This document shows positions 21,401 to 22,753 of a DNA stretch of 22,753 bases, in pieces. The notes beneath the pieces were generated by a model, which made no database searches, had not been told where the DNA came from, and saw only the letters and a program-made list of their open reading frames with translations. This stretch comes from Gonium pectorale (lineage: Eukaryota; Chlorophyta; Chlorophyceae; Chlamydomonadales; Volvocaceae), in NCBI GenBank assembly GCA_001584585.1, contig LSYV01000085.1, forward strand, positions 118,842 to 141,594, written 5' to 3'. Position 1 is the first letter of the stretch. The number at the start of each line of letters is the position of its first letter. The translations under genes were made by a program, and so were the position numbers.

Positions 21401-22240
21401 CATACCAAACCTCACTTATATGCCTCCGCTGCCCCCCGCCCGTCTGTCCGCGGCACCAGGGGTCACTTTCCGGTGCTGCACCTGGTAGCGGTCGATGGCG
21501 GCACCCGTCCATCGTGGCCGATCAATTGGTGACATTGAATCTGGTCTCGCTGCTCCACCATCTTTCTGCCATCGCCACCGCTATCTAGCTGAATCGCCCT
21601 GTGCGTGCATGGTGGGTGGAGGCTGCTGGTAGTGGTGGTGGTGCTGCTGCTGCTGACCCCACCATCATGGCAGCATCATCGCCGTGGAGACCGCTTAACG
21701 GATCGACTGCAAGTGTTTTAGAGTTCGGCATAAGGAGGTGGTTGGTCGGGGCAGCCGAGTCAGCCCATGGGCACCACCACCACGGGGCTTGTCACTTTGG
21801 CGCAAATCATTCTTAGTGACCTGCCCCCCCGCCTGCTCAGTTTGGGTATGGGTATGCCTATCTGGGGGGGGGGGCACCCCGGCTTTCTGTCCTCGCATGC
21901 AGTTGCCCACTCTACTTGTCTTTGTAGTCGCCCTTTGAGTTTTTTTTAGCACAACTGTTTCCGCCGTTGCTTGTGGTTACATCCTTGCTTTCACTACCCA
22001 GGCTGCCCTGGTGTTACATGCTGTGTAGCCGGCCACCATATGTTGGGTGTTTATGTGGTCGTGGAGGCAACCATTCACTCAGAGCAAGAATGCGCGGATC
22101 GGGCTGTAGAGTGTCTGGCGGTACGGTATTCCCAAATTGAATGCGCACGAAACGGCTTGAAATTCCTACAGCGTATAGAGCAGGCATCAAGCATGTCAAA
22201 TCCATTCGAGGGCGGTGCTCTGGCACTTCAGCGCAGTTGA
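449..22240 (+). CDS. Large multi-exon gene: EF-hand / single TM helix / long ectodomain / VMO-I-like C-terminus
   Basis: Proposed exon chain: 449-494, 921-974, 1675-1715, 2534-2686, 3484-3698, 3828-3900, 4482-4590, 5468-5581, 5862-5899, 6654-6731, 7172-7377, 7711-7721, 8097-8163, 8660-8786, 9177-9391, 9830-9887, 10125-10188, 10683-10939, 11009-11082, 11157-11406, 12250-12335, 12493-12539, 12788-12840, 13300-13425, 13589-13629, 13697-13752, 14050-14127, 14652-14682, 14947-15261, 16582-16635, 16926-17068, 17292-17449, 17661-17735, 18058-18177, then possibly 20253-20405, 20495-20569, 20978-21199 (or 21100), 22002-22240. Seen directly: consensus splice signals and compatible phases at nearly all junctions. 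Known families: EF-hand loop at residues 36-47 and VMO-I motifs after about residue 1080. Inference: a type II-like single-pass membrane protein with a short cytosolic Ca-binding head and a large outer domain. The middle matches no family I can name. The 5' end, the exon 25/26 junction and the 3' end are uncertain. Confidence 0.7.
542..569 (+). repeat. Echo copy of exon 1 (FRVTDLFKG)
   Basis: The 28 bases match 467-494 at 26 positions, in the same reading frame 75 bases downstream, and again end in AAGG followed by GTGCGC, a usable donor. One difference is silent (ACG/ACA) and the other changes Ile to Phe. It could be an alternative exon or the relic of a local duplication. Its own acceptor is poor. 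Confidence 0.6.
921..974 (+). CDS. Exon 2: linker and EF-hand entering helix
   Basis: The acceptor CGTACAG and donor GAAG|GTGGGC bound 54 bases, phase 1 in and out. The peptide ends NSQINKILE, a typical amphipathic helix leading into the EF-hand loop encoded by exon 3. It also contains an N-E-T sequon, unlikely to be glycosylated if this side is cytosolic. Confidence 0.75.
975..1674 (+). other. Intron 2
   Basis: 700 bases without recognisable coding content. Plus- and minus-strand open frames across 1224-1796 are compositionally odd and overlap each other. GTACG words and CTGC-rich stretches are frequent. It ends in GTACGTTGCAG before exon 3. Confidence 0.6.
1675..1715 (+). CDS. Exon 3: canonical EF-hand calcium-binding loop
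   Basis: The peptide is ELDQNGDGVINAAE. The 12-residue loop has Asp1, Asn3, Asp5, Gly6, Ile8, Asn9 and Glu12, all at the classical Ca-ligand or structural positions, so calcium binding is expected. This is loop residues 36-47 of the proposed protein. Phase 1 in and phase 0 out join it cleanly to helices encoded by exons 2 and 4. Only one EF-hand is visible; EF-hands usually pair, so it may pair in a dimer or with a partner. Confidence 0.85.
1716..2533 (+). other. Intron 3, pyrimidine-rich, with an echo of exon 4
   Basis: 818 bases. It contains C-rich tracts (2217-2270 and 2485-2530) and a partial copy of the exon 4 acceptor region at 2237-2292. No gene is supported. Confidence 0.6.
2237..2292 (+). 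repeat. Echo copy of exon 4 acceptor and first codons
   Basis: The stretch resembles 2502-2550: a shared polypyrimidine run (CCGTCCTC...CTAACCCCCCTC) followed by CTTGTCCACATGCTGGA against CTCGTCAACATGCTGGA in exon 4. The peptide echo is LVHMLE versus LVNMLD. Similarity ends after this point, so it is only an exon edge. Confidence 0.55.
2534..2686 (+). CDS. Exon 4: EF-hand exiting helix and transmembrane segment
   Basis: 51 codons in phase 0. LVNMLDGVVKARQERR gives the EF-hand exiting helix and a basic cytosolic-side flank. About 28 hydrophobic residues follow, starting YMIFVIVALCVF and running through CTVGAVVGLTYAVV (residues about 64-91), a clear single membrane-spanning helix. Positive charges before the helix suggest the N-terminus is cytosolic and the remainder extracytoplasmic (inference). 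Acceptor CACAAAG, donor CACAG|GTGGGT. Confidence 0.85.
2687..3483 (+). other. Intron 4
   Basis: 797 bases with G-rich (3000-3120) and GTACG-containing stretches. An open frame continues from exon 4 to about 3139 but turns into low-complexity Gly/Arg-rich sequence, so it is treated as intronic read-through. It ends TATGTCTGCAG. Confidence 0.6.
3484..3698 (+). CDS. Exon 5: juxtamembrane ectodomain and glycosylatable Ala/Thr linker
   Basis: 71 codons plus two bases. It starts VTGDTMYVKGSSVEVV, a beta-like stretch just after the membrane helix. It then becomes Ala/Ser/Thr-rich with two N-glycosylation sequons (NATS and NTTA). This looks like a flexible stalk holding the outer domain off the membrane. 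Acceptor TCTGCAG, donor GCCAG|GTATGC. Confidence 0.8.
3828..3900 (+). CDS. Exon 6: ectodomain segment ending LMELKYLY
   Basis: Acceptor CCCTCAG, donor CTCTAC|GTGAGT, phase 2 in and 0 out. The peptide is FMGSPIRFNSRVDVRSL then MELKYLY. The preceding 129-base intron carries another AG (3736) followed by an open stretch, but its phase does not fit. The end of this exon has an echo copy at 4144-4173. Confidence 0.75.
4008..4088 (+). repeat. 9-bp minisatellite CGTACTCAC x9
   Basis: Nine perfect head-to-tail copies followed by a partial CGTACAC. The unit length of 9 keeps all six frames open, so long open frames across it are artefacts. It lies about 110 bases after the exon 6 donor. Confidence 0.97.
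4144..4173 (+). repeat. Echo copy of exon 6 3' end and donor
   Basis: CTCATGGAGCTC, an inserted ATC, then AAGCACCTCCAC and GTG, against CTCATGGAGCTCAAGTACCTCTAC|GTG at 3877-3903. The differences are one whole inserted codon and two T-to-C changes, giving LMELIKHLH versus LMELKYLY. The donor following it (GTGTTT) is weaker than the original GTGAGT. Confidence 0.65.
4362..4381 (+). repeat. Echo copy of exon 7 acceptor and start
   Basis: The 17 bases AGATCAAGGGCGCCGGC at 4365-4381 are identical to 4480-4496, including the AG acceptor dinucleotide. The match ends abruptly after the fifth codon. Confidence 0.65.
4482..4590 (+). CDS. Exon 7: beta-rich ectodomain segment
   Basis: Acceptor ATCCACAG, donor GTGG|GTGCGT, phase 0 in and 1 out. 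The peptide begins IKGAGEVELALMVTGVARV and ends YGTVVRIITTVG, alternating hydrophobic residues typical of beta strands. I recall, without being able to verify it, similar motifs in uncharacterised volvocine algal proteins. Confidence 0.8.
4591..5467 (+). other. Intron 7
   Basis: 877 bases. It has a tRNA T-arm-like sequence on the minus strand (5131-5147), ACACAC/CTCGTACAC repeats (5165-5225) and a very long C-rich tract (5370-5466) directly before the exon 8 acceptor. No gene supported. Confidence 0.6.
5468..5581 (+). CDS. Exon 8: TITLDDTLILF segment ending RRMLLG
   Basis: Phase 1 in and out. The peptide continues exon 7 as TTVGTITLDDTLILFSTD, then DVFSEAGFRTTSISRNRRMLLG. Strand-like followed by helix-like and basic character. 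Donor GCTGG|GTGGGT. Splicing to exon 9 rebuilds Gly. Confidence 0.8.
5862..5899 (+). CDS. Exon 9: short AYDVLGFFNFIR exon
   Basis: 38 bases with acceptor TGTGTGTAG and donor CGG|GTGAGA. Phase 1 in and 0 out fits both neighbours. Too short to stand alone; supported by phase and aromatic-rich content. Confidence 0.7.
5900..6653 (+). other. Intron 9 with small tandem repeats and a GTAAA-rich patch
   Basis: 754 bases. Contains GTAAA/AGTAA repeats (6218-6266), a doubled GCCTGGTGTCCTCGAC (6316-6350) and AACCCGCCCA repeats (6360-6396), then a C-rich tract before exon 10. Confidence 0.65.
6654..6731 (+). CDS. Exon 10: Pro/Thr-rich segment with GC donor
   Basis: 26 codons, phase 0 to 0: DKSVFNLPPTQPATVLPTS then DFLIKLK. 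The frame requires the donor at CTTAAG|GCGAGT, a GC-AG intron. No GT donor lies nearby in a usable position before the frame enters G-rich sequence. Confidence 0.7.
6732..7171 (+). other. Intron 10, extreme G-rich strand with 98-base duplication
   Basis: 440 bases dominated by G runs. Segments 6892-6952 and 6990-7050 are near copies (GGGGCGGTGTGTGTGCGTG...). The long proline-rich minus-strand frames here are the complement of these runs. Confidence 0.75.
7172..7377 (+). CDS. Exon 11: Cys-containing segment plus acidic Ser-rich linker
   Basis: Starts ILEPCVLPEGTRDRCVYV, with two cysteines that could form a small disulfide loop, then an acidic linker DASETVPSDESTAS and a basic end. Donor CACCG|GTGAGT is strong and leaves phase 2. 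An internal donor CCAG|GTTCGT at 7250/7251 would leave phase 1 and join exon 13 directly, bypassing the linker and the microexon. Confidence 0.65.
7378..7710 (+). other. Intron 11 with GGTCGGCG-like and 19-bp repeats
   Basis: 333 bases: degenerate GGGTCGGCG repeats at 7405-7470 and a 19-bp triplicate at 7615-7671. Confidence 0.6.
7615..7671 (+). repeat. 19-bp tandem repeat x3 with CCCATGGG palindrome
   Basis: TACCCATTACCCATGGGAG occurs at 7615-7633 and 7634-7652, and with one change at 7653-7671. Each copy has the perfect palindrome CCCATGGG. It ends 39 bases before the proposed microexon. Confidence 0.95.
7711..7721 (+). CDS. Exon 12: possible 11-nt microexon
   Basis: GTCCCTGCAAG between acceptor GACGCACAG and donor GTGCGT. 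It converts phase 2 from exon 11 into phase 1 needed by exon 13, adding SLQ. The alternative is the internal donor of exon 11 at 7251, which needs no microexon. Confidence 0.45.
7722..8096 (+). other. Intron 12, G-rich
   Basis: 375 bases of GGGG-rich sequence (7740-7970), then a doubled GCTGCCGACT before the acceptor GCGCAG. No gene. Confidence 0.6.
8097..8163 (+). CDS. Exon 13: EGVTGGMDLAGVELVKGVRYM
   Basis: 67 bases, phase 1 in and 2 out, donor CCCG|GTAAGC. The wrong-phase readings are rich in Trp/Arg/Gly and do not fit exon 14, so this frame is preferred. Confidence 0.7.
8164..8659 (+). other. Intron 13
   Basis: 496 bases, more AT-rich than earlier introns. It has CAGC repeats (8172-8190) and nothing gene-like. 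Confidence 0.6.
8660..8786 (+). CDS. Exon 14: ectodomain segment with NVTH sequon
   Basis: Acceptor GAACAG, donor GCCG|GTGCGT, phase 2 in and 0 out. The peptide starts IETAVSWKNLLKVSYEF; a KIELTDGNENVTHSW stretch carries an N-glycosylation sequon, consistent with an extracytoplasmic location. Confidence 0.8.
8787..9176 (+). other. Intron 14
   Basis: 390 bases; no recognisable element. Ends TATGTGGCAG. Confidence 0.6.
9177..9391 (+). CDS. Exon 15: large ectodomain exon with NYTYEG sequon
   Basis: 71 codons plus two bases: acidic DGEEYDGYDLLGRAFF, a single Cys, then VDGKFVPGFKLNYTYEG with another sequon. Donor GACAG|GTACAT, phase 2. Coding-like, but no family recognised. Confidence 0.8.
9392..9829 (+). 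other. Intron 15
   Basis: 438 bases; several plus-strand open frames overlap but show no consistent phase or motif. Ends AACCGACAG. Confidence 0.55.
9830..9887 (+). CDS. Exon 16: RHFRIVIIKNGTVDTAV
   Basis: 58 bases, phase 2 in and 0 out, donor GTG|GTGAGA. Beta-strand-like with an NGT sequon. Confidence 0.75.
10125..10188 (+). CDS. Exon 17: DLWDTQDGQTPLALAFETAL
   Basis: 64 bases with acceptor TATCGCAG and donor ACAG|GTGAAT, phase 0 in and 1 out. Acidic and helix-like. Confidence 0.75.
10189..10682 (+). other. Intron 17
   Basis: 494 bases with TATCTAGT/GATAG words and C-rich stretches at 10555-10600. No gene supported. Confidence 0.55.
10683..10939 (+). CDS. Exon 18: acidic ectodomain exon
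   Basis: Begins GKVYVKIQEIRSLDESS, then an acidic FCSDDEEFTPRL stretch and YDVVGGTGTSYYQLV. A perfect donor ACCG|GTGAGT at 10886/10887 is present, but its phase 1 would bring exon 19 into a stop. Read-through to CAG|GTAGAT at 10939 adds ESNACSIEVRALTRNEQ and gives the right phase. Both donors may be used. Confidence 0.7.
11009..11082 (+). CDS. Exon 19: ACVSANPYIENVYIDVRNS segment
   Basis: Phase 0 in; two cysteines (ACVS and ANCN). The donor that keeps the frame is CGG|GTCGGT at 11083, a weak GT site. A better-looking GTAGTC site four bases later gives the wrong phase. Confidence 0.65.
11157..11406 (+). CDS. Exon 20: basic helical region and GEWPQWALDVYGG
   Basis: 83 codons after a strong CTCTTCTCAG acceptor. 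It contains FNPRIITSLLRAG, then charged SPTERRRVMERSLERES (helical) and the Trp pair in GEWPQWALDVYGG. Donor CGCCGG|GTGCGT, phase 0. A second in-phase acceptor, CTTACTTAG, near 11190 could shorten it. Confidence 0.7.
11442..11576 (+). repeat. 9-bp minisatellite GGGCGGGAC x15
   Basis: Fifteen perfect tandem copies, starting about 35 bases after the exon 20 donor. Because 9 is a multiple of 3, all frames stay open and produce Gly-Gly-Thr, Gly-Arg-Asp and similar false proteins. Confidence 0.97.
12171..12215 (+). repeat. Interstitial telomere-like CCCTAAAA patch
   Basis: Two exact CCCTAAAA units (12180-12187 and 12196-12203) lie among degenerate CCTTAAAA/CTTTAAAA units. CCCTAAAA/TTTTAGGG is the Chlamydomonas-type telomere repeat. 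Only two exact units, so chance is possible. Confidence 0.5.
12250..12335 (+). CDS. Exon 21: ELSIGGTCASASETDFYAF segment
   Basis: Phase 0 in and 2 out (CTCAA|GTGAGT). Two cysteines (GGTCAS and FMCSG) begin a Cys-containing region spanning exons 21-26. Confidence 0.8.
12493..12539 (+). CDS. Exon 22: GLNFKATVTCEEKLN
   Basis: 47 bases. In phase 2 it reads KGLNFKATVTCEEKLN, beta-like with one Cys. Donor AACG|GTGCGC leaves phase 1. Confidence 0.75.
12788..12840 (+). CDS. Exon 23: ADGFTIQGTVEVDTCAGT
   Basis: Acceptor TTTTTGCAG, donor ACC|GTGAGT. Phase 1 in and 0 out rebuild Ala at the junction. Continues the alternating beta/Cys pattern of exon 22. Confidence 0.8.
12841..13299 (+). other. Intron 23
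   Basis: 459 bases with CTCTCATATATATACTCTCAT (13081-13105). No gene supported; overlapping open frames lack splice consistency. Confidence 0.55.
13300..13425 (+). CDS. Exon 24: helical Leu-rich segment
   Basis: 42 codons, phase 0 to 0: VSGCLALQLRFPFDSEL, then LALKHLSAVLPKELKEIPY. Amphipathic helices; acceptor TGCTTGCAG, donor GAG|GTATGC. Confidence 0.8.
13589..13629 (+). CDS. Exon 25: RTPGAKAIFDNLH
   Basis: Phase 0 in, matching exon 24. Donor CACTG|GTAAGG leaves phase 2, which does not fit exon 26: the joined message would read Trp, Ala, Ala, then TGA. Confidence 0.6.
13697..13752 (+). CDS. Exon 26: GCVKYDAGTKTATIKTAAQ
   Basis: Protein-like in phase 0 and joins exon 27 correctly (phase 2 out). 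It is one base out of frame with exon 25. A missing G in the GGG at the acceptor, an undetected splice choice, or a real frameshift would explain this. Confidence 0.6.
14050..14127 (+). CDS. Exon 27: PRIRPDIVNEGLNKGMSEF segment
   Basis: 78 bases, acceptor CCCTCGCAG, donor TTCAA|GTAAGA. Phase 2 to 2 fits exons 26 and 28. Probably helical. Confidence 0.75.
14128..14651 (+). other. Intron 27
   Basis: 524 bases; no element recognised apart from CAG/CTG-rich sequence before the acceptor. Confidence 0.55.
14652..14682 (+). CDS. Exon 28: short VSPCCIWIDT exon
   Basis: 31 bases after GTTGCTGCAG, donor ATACG|GTACGT, phase 2 in and 0 out. Short, but both phases fit. Contains adjacent cysteines. Confidence 0.55.
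14947..15261 (+). CDS. Exon 29: hydrophobic then acidic amphipathic stretch
   Basis: The longest exon (105 codons). It opens WVEWVIVINPLGMIVNAV, a hydrophobic segment with Gly/Pro breaks. An Asp-rich amphipathic repeat follows (IIDDVEDALDGVVDGAKDF, IDDVGDAFGF), then FRRSLGVLDSVSKKMPG. It may be a second membrane-active or membrane-associated region, or a buried helical hairpin. I recognise no family. Donor CGG|GTGAGT, phase 0. Confidence 0.85.
15262..16581 (+). other. Intron 29 with SINE-like insertion
   Basis: 1,320 bases. About 15560-15920 looks like a tRNA-derived SINE. The remainder shows no coding motif. An additional small exon cannot be excluded, since the acceptor for exon 30 is weak. 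Confidence 0.5.
15560..15920 (+). mobile_element. tRNA-derived SINE-like element (tentative)
   Basis: A T-arm/B-box signature ATGGG-TTCGAAT-TCCGT (15646-15662) forms a 5-bp stem with wobble pairs and a perfect 7-base T loop. It is followed by about 240 bases of unrelated body and a CTTTACTTTACTTT tail (15907-15920). The A box and target duplications were not identified. Confidence 0.4.
16582..16635 (+). CDS. Exon 30: SDYTLYNDTRKMKFFPWT
   Basis: Donor GGACG|GTACGC, phase 0 out. In phase 0 the acceptor is CTCGAAG at 16581. The better-known CAATCAG at 16567 would add VTNSK but needs phase 1, which exon 29 does not supply. Start uncertain. Confidence 0.55.
16926..17068 (+). CDS. Exon 31: lead-in to VMO-I-like region
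   Basis: Phase 0 in and 2 out (GCAAG|GTAGCA). The peptide starts EIVYCGSISNPQDTKTPPK and ends NVWDKHALFGKVAMVNA. Joined to exon 32 it reads AMVNARFRC, resembling the VMO-I pattern A-x-N-x-x-x-F-x-C that closes each beta-prism repeat. A long minus-strand open frame over this exon is treated as a shadow. Confidence 0.75.
17292..17449 (+). CDS. Exon 32: VMO-I-like repeat, W..W..C..GAYFVA
   Basis: RFRCQDD, then TDSWKQWQECDKGAYFVAAR and VRVDKATSNKGDD. The spacing W-x-x-W-x-x-C-x-x-G-A-Y-x-V-A followed by an R-V strand and GDD is characteristic of vitelline membrane outer layer protein I (VOMI, PF03762 family). That family is a secreted beta-prism fold. Phase 2 in and 1 out. A second copy is at 20253-20405. 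Confidence 0.85.
17661..17735 (+). CDS. Exon 33: VMO-I-like NSIMFKCS strand
   Basis: Joined to exon 32 this reads GDDESSVNSIMFKCSTGKG, matching the VMO-I signature DD-x-A/S-x-N-x-I-x-F-x-C. It continues SSDGLSSHNG. Phase 1 to 1. The copy at 20495-20569 is about 91% identical in DNA. Confidence 0.85.
17736..18057 (+). other. Intron 33 with a conserved 54-base block
   Basis: 322 bases. 17900-17953 is conserved with 20721-20777 in the second copy, with mostly third-position changes, and is open as ISTAEVGHANTVLVLQ. Its phase does not fit the flanking exons, so it is left unannotated as an exon. Confidence 0.55.
18058..18177 (+). CDS. Exon 34: VMO-I-like repeat, GDWTSWKAC..GVQ; end uncertain
   Basis: GFEGDWTSWKACPQGAFICG then VQLSHGW matches the third VMO-I repeat (G-x-W-x-x-W-x-x-C-P-x-G-x-x-x-C-G-x-Q). 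A GC donor ACTACAG|GCAAGC at 18178 would leave phase 1 and fit the first exon of the second copy. Otherwise the frame runs on through AALYNPASRH to a TAG at 18294-18296, which would end the protein here. Confidence 0.75.
18178..20252 (+). other. Inter-copy region between the two VMO-I exon sets
   Basis: 2,075 bases. 18178-19320 is homologous to 21101-22050, including a near-identical block (18459-18636), a GCTGCTGCT microsatellite (18730-18752) and a decayed counterpart of the last exon near 19271. 19320-20250 has no counterpart and no supported gene; a minus-strand frame at 19574-19966 is noted as weak. Confidence 0.6.
18459..18636 (+). repeat. Near-identical intronic block, copy 1
   Basis: Aligned to 21359-21532 it shows one substitution (18516 C versus T) and one 4-base GTCG indel, far closer than the flanking exons. 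Function unknown. Confidence 0.9.
20253..20405 (+). CDS. Second-copy VMO-I exon 1
   Basis: YGRAVPSENLDSWKTWQEC, then DAGAYFVAAGIRVDEPTS and KDD. Aligns with exon 32 and keeps the W..W..C..GAYFVA signature. Two in-phase acceptors exist: CGGCAG (20252) and GCCACAG (20270). Phase 1 to 1 would accept exon 34's GC donor. The FRC start of copy 1 is not conserved. Confidence 0.65.
20495..20569 (+). CDS. Second-copy VMO-I exon 2
   Basis: Reads ESSVNSIMFKCSSGKG then SSDGLSSHNS across the splice; keeps every VMO-I signature residue of exon 33. The donor is AACA|GTGAGA instead of AACG|GTGAGA. Phase 1 to 1. Confidence 0.7.
20570..20977 (+). other. Second-copy intron with conserved 57-base block
   Basis: 408 bases. 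20721-20777 reads YAISAAEVGHANTVLVMQ and is followed by a GT donor where copy 1 has GC. Otherwise unremarkable. Confidence 0.5.
20978..21199 (+). CDS. Second-copy VMO-I exon 3
   Basis: GFDGDWTPWQACPKVEFICG then VQMSNDYM. It is more diverged from exon 34 than the other pair members. Two phase-1 ends are possible: a consensus GC donor TTTCAG|GCAAGT at 21101, or read-through of KCWGKSPFAAALYNLESRQ to GCTGGAG|GTGTTT at 21200. The frame stays open to 21588, but that part is not conserved as protein. Confidence 0.6.
21359..21532 (+). repeat. Near-identical intronic block, copy 2
   Basis: Partner of 18459-18636: 135 of the first 136 bases are identical, and the last 38 bases are identical after a 4-base indel. 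Confidence 0.9.
22002..22240 (+). CDS. Putative terminal exon, Cys-rich tail
   Basis: Acceptor CACTACCCAG, phase 1, TGA at 22238-22240. The peptide opens CPGVTCCVAGHHMLGVYVVV and includes SEQECADRAVECLAVRYSQI, with regularly spaced cysteines; the fold is not recognised. The homologous place in copy 1 (about 19271) reads into a stop in this phase, so only copy 2 keeps it. Confidence 0.6.
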
Positions 22241-22753
22241 GCGGCCCCGTCGAACGGGGAGTTGACCGGTCAGCGCCGGTGCAAATCGTTGGTGGTCAGT
22301 TCCCCTGAAAGCCCCTCATTCCCAGGAACCCAAGCTGCTAATGCTTTTGTTACGCATTAGACAATGCCTGCTCCCGGTGGCAACTACCGCCCCTGCGCTT
22401 GTTCCATTTCGGTGGGCAGCCGTTGTGCAACCGACCCCAATGTCGGGCCGAGCTGGTTTCGGGTCACACACCGAAAAGGCCCCGGTTCATGAACCAGAGC
22501 TCCACGTTCCGAGCAGCGCGAACGAGGGTGCGGGCCTGCAATGGCGTGATGCTCTGTGTGCACACTCGCACACAGTGCCCGCGCCTTGGGGAATGGAGGC
22601 AATGCGTTGGCGAGGGCAAGGGCTGTATGACTTCGGGTCGGCGTTGCAAGTTGGTTGCGGTTTGGAGGGGTCCGAATAAATTTTAGGCGGCCTTCCTTGC
22701 ACGCAGCGCCGGCCCGCTTTCGCGGAATGTGCTATCTTTTCATCAGCATAAAC
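22241..22753 (+). other. Downstream region / possible 3' UTR
   Basis: 513 bases with a GCGGCCCCGTCG...CGGGGAG stem near 22240-22262 and a single AATAAA at 22674-22679. No TGTAA, the usual chlorophyte polyadenylation signal, was noticed. An open frame at 22341-22679 has no supporting motif. Confidence 0.45.

Noticed and set aside
20938..21588. Continuous 216-codon frame through the second-copy exon 3
   Set aside because: Only the first part is VMO-I-like. The rest covers the near-identical block and has no equivalent continuous frame in copy 1, so long-range openness looks accidental.
22341..22679. Open frame after the stop codon
   Set aside because: No motif or splice support; more likely 3' UTR or intergenic.

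Overview
The window is nuclear DNA from a GC-rich eukaryote. It is best read as most of one very large, intron-dense plus-strand gene, not as a cluster of small genes. Short exons (about 11 to 315 nt) are bounded by GTGAGT/GTGCGT/GTGGGT donors and pyrimidine-rich CAG acceptors. Introns are long (roughly 100 to 2000 nt), GC-rich, and full of minisatellites and GTACG words. This style, a pair of CCCTAAAA telomere-type units in one intron, and my unverified recollection of similar EF-hand plus membrane-helix hypothetical proteins in volvocine algae point to a chlorophyte, probably a chlamydomonadalean alga. I cannot exclude another algal lineage. No prokaryotic operon, CRISPR array, rRNA or complete tRNA was seen.

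Layout. Exons 1-4 (449-2686) encode a soluble N-terminus, one canonical EF-hand loop and a single transmembrane helix. Exons 5-20 (3484-11406) encode a long predicted ectodomain: an Ala/Thr/Ser-rich N-glycosylatable linker, then beta-rich segments of no family I recognise. Exons 21-30 (12250-16635) encode a Cys-containing region followed by a hydrophobic then acidic amphipathic stretch. Exons 31-34 (16926-18177 or longer) encode a vitelline membrane outer layer protein I (VMO-I, beta-prism) type region. A diverged second copy of the VMO-I exons lies at 20253-22240 and ends with an in-frame stop. Intron phases agree at almost every junction, which is the strongest evidence that the exons belong to one reading frame. 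The exceptions are one single-base clash between exons 25 and 26 and an uncertain join into exon 30. Up to exon 34 the chain is about 1,210 codons.

Inferred role: a calcium-responsive, single-pass membrane protein with a large extracellular, possibly glycan- or matrix-associated region. EF-hand and VMO-I are recognisable from motifs; everything between them is unassigned. It is unresolved whether the gene stops at 18294-18296 (TAG), splices on into the second VMO-I copy, or whether that copy is a separate or decaying duplicate.

Non-coding structure is unusually rich. Four exons have partial 'echo' copies in a neighbouring intron. There are two independent 9-bp minisatellites, a palindromic 19-bp triplicate, and G-rich introns. 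There is a tRNA-derived SINE-like element, and a roughly 175-nt intronic block that is almost identical between the two VMO-I copies although the flanking exons have diverged much further.
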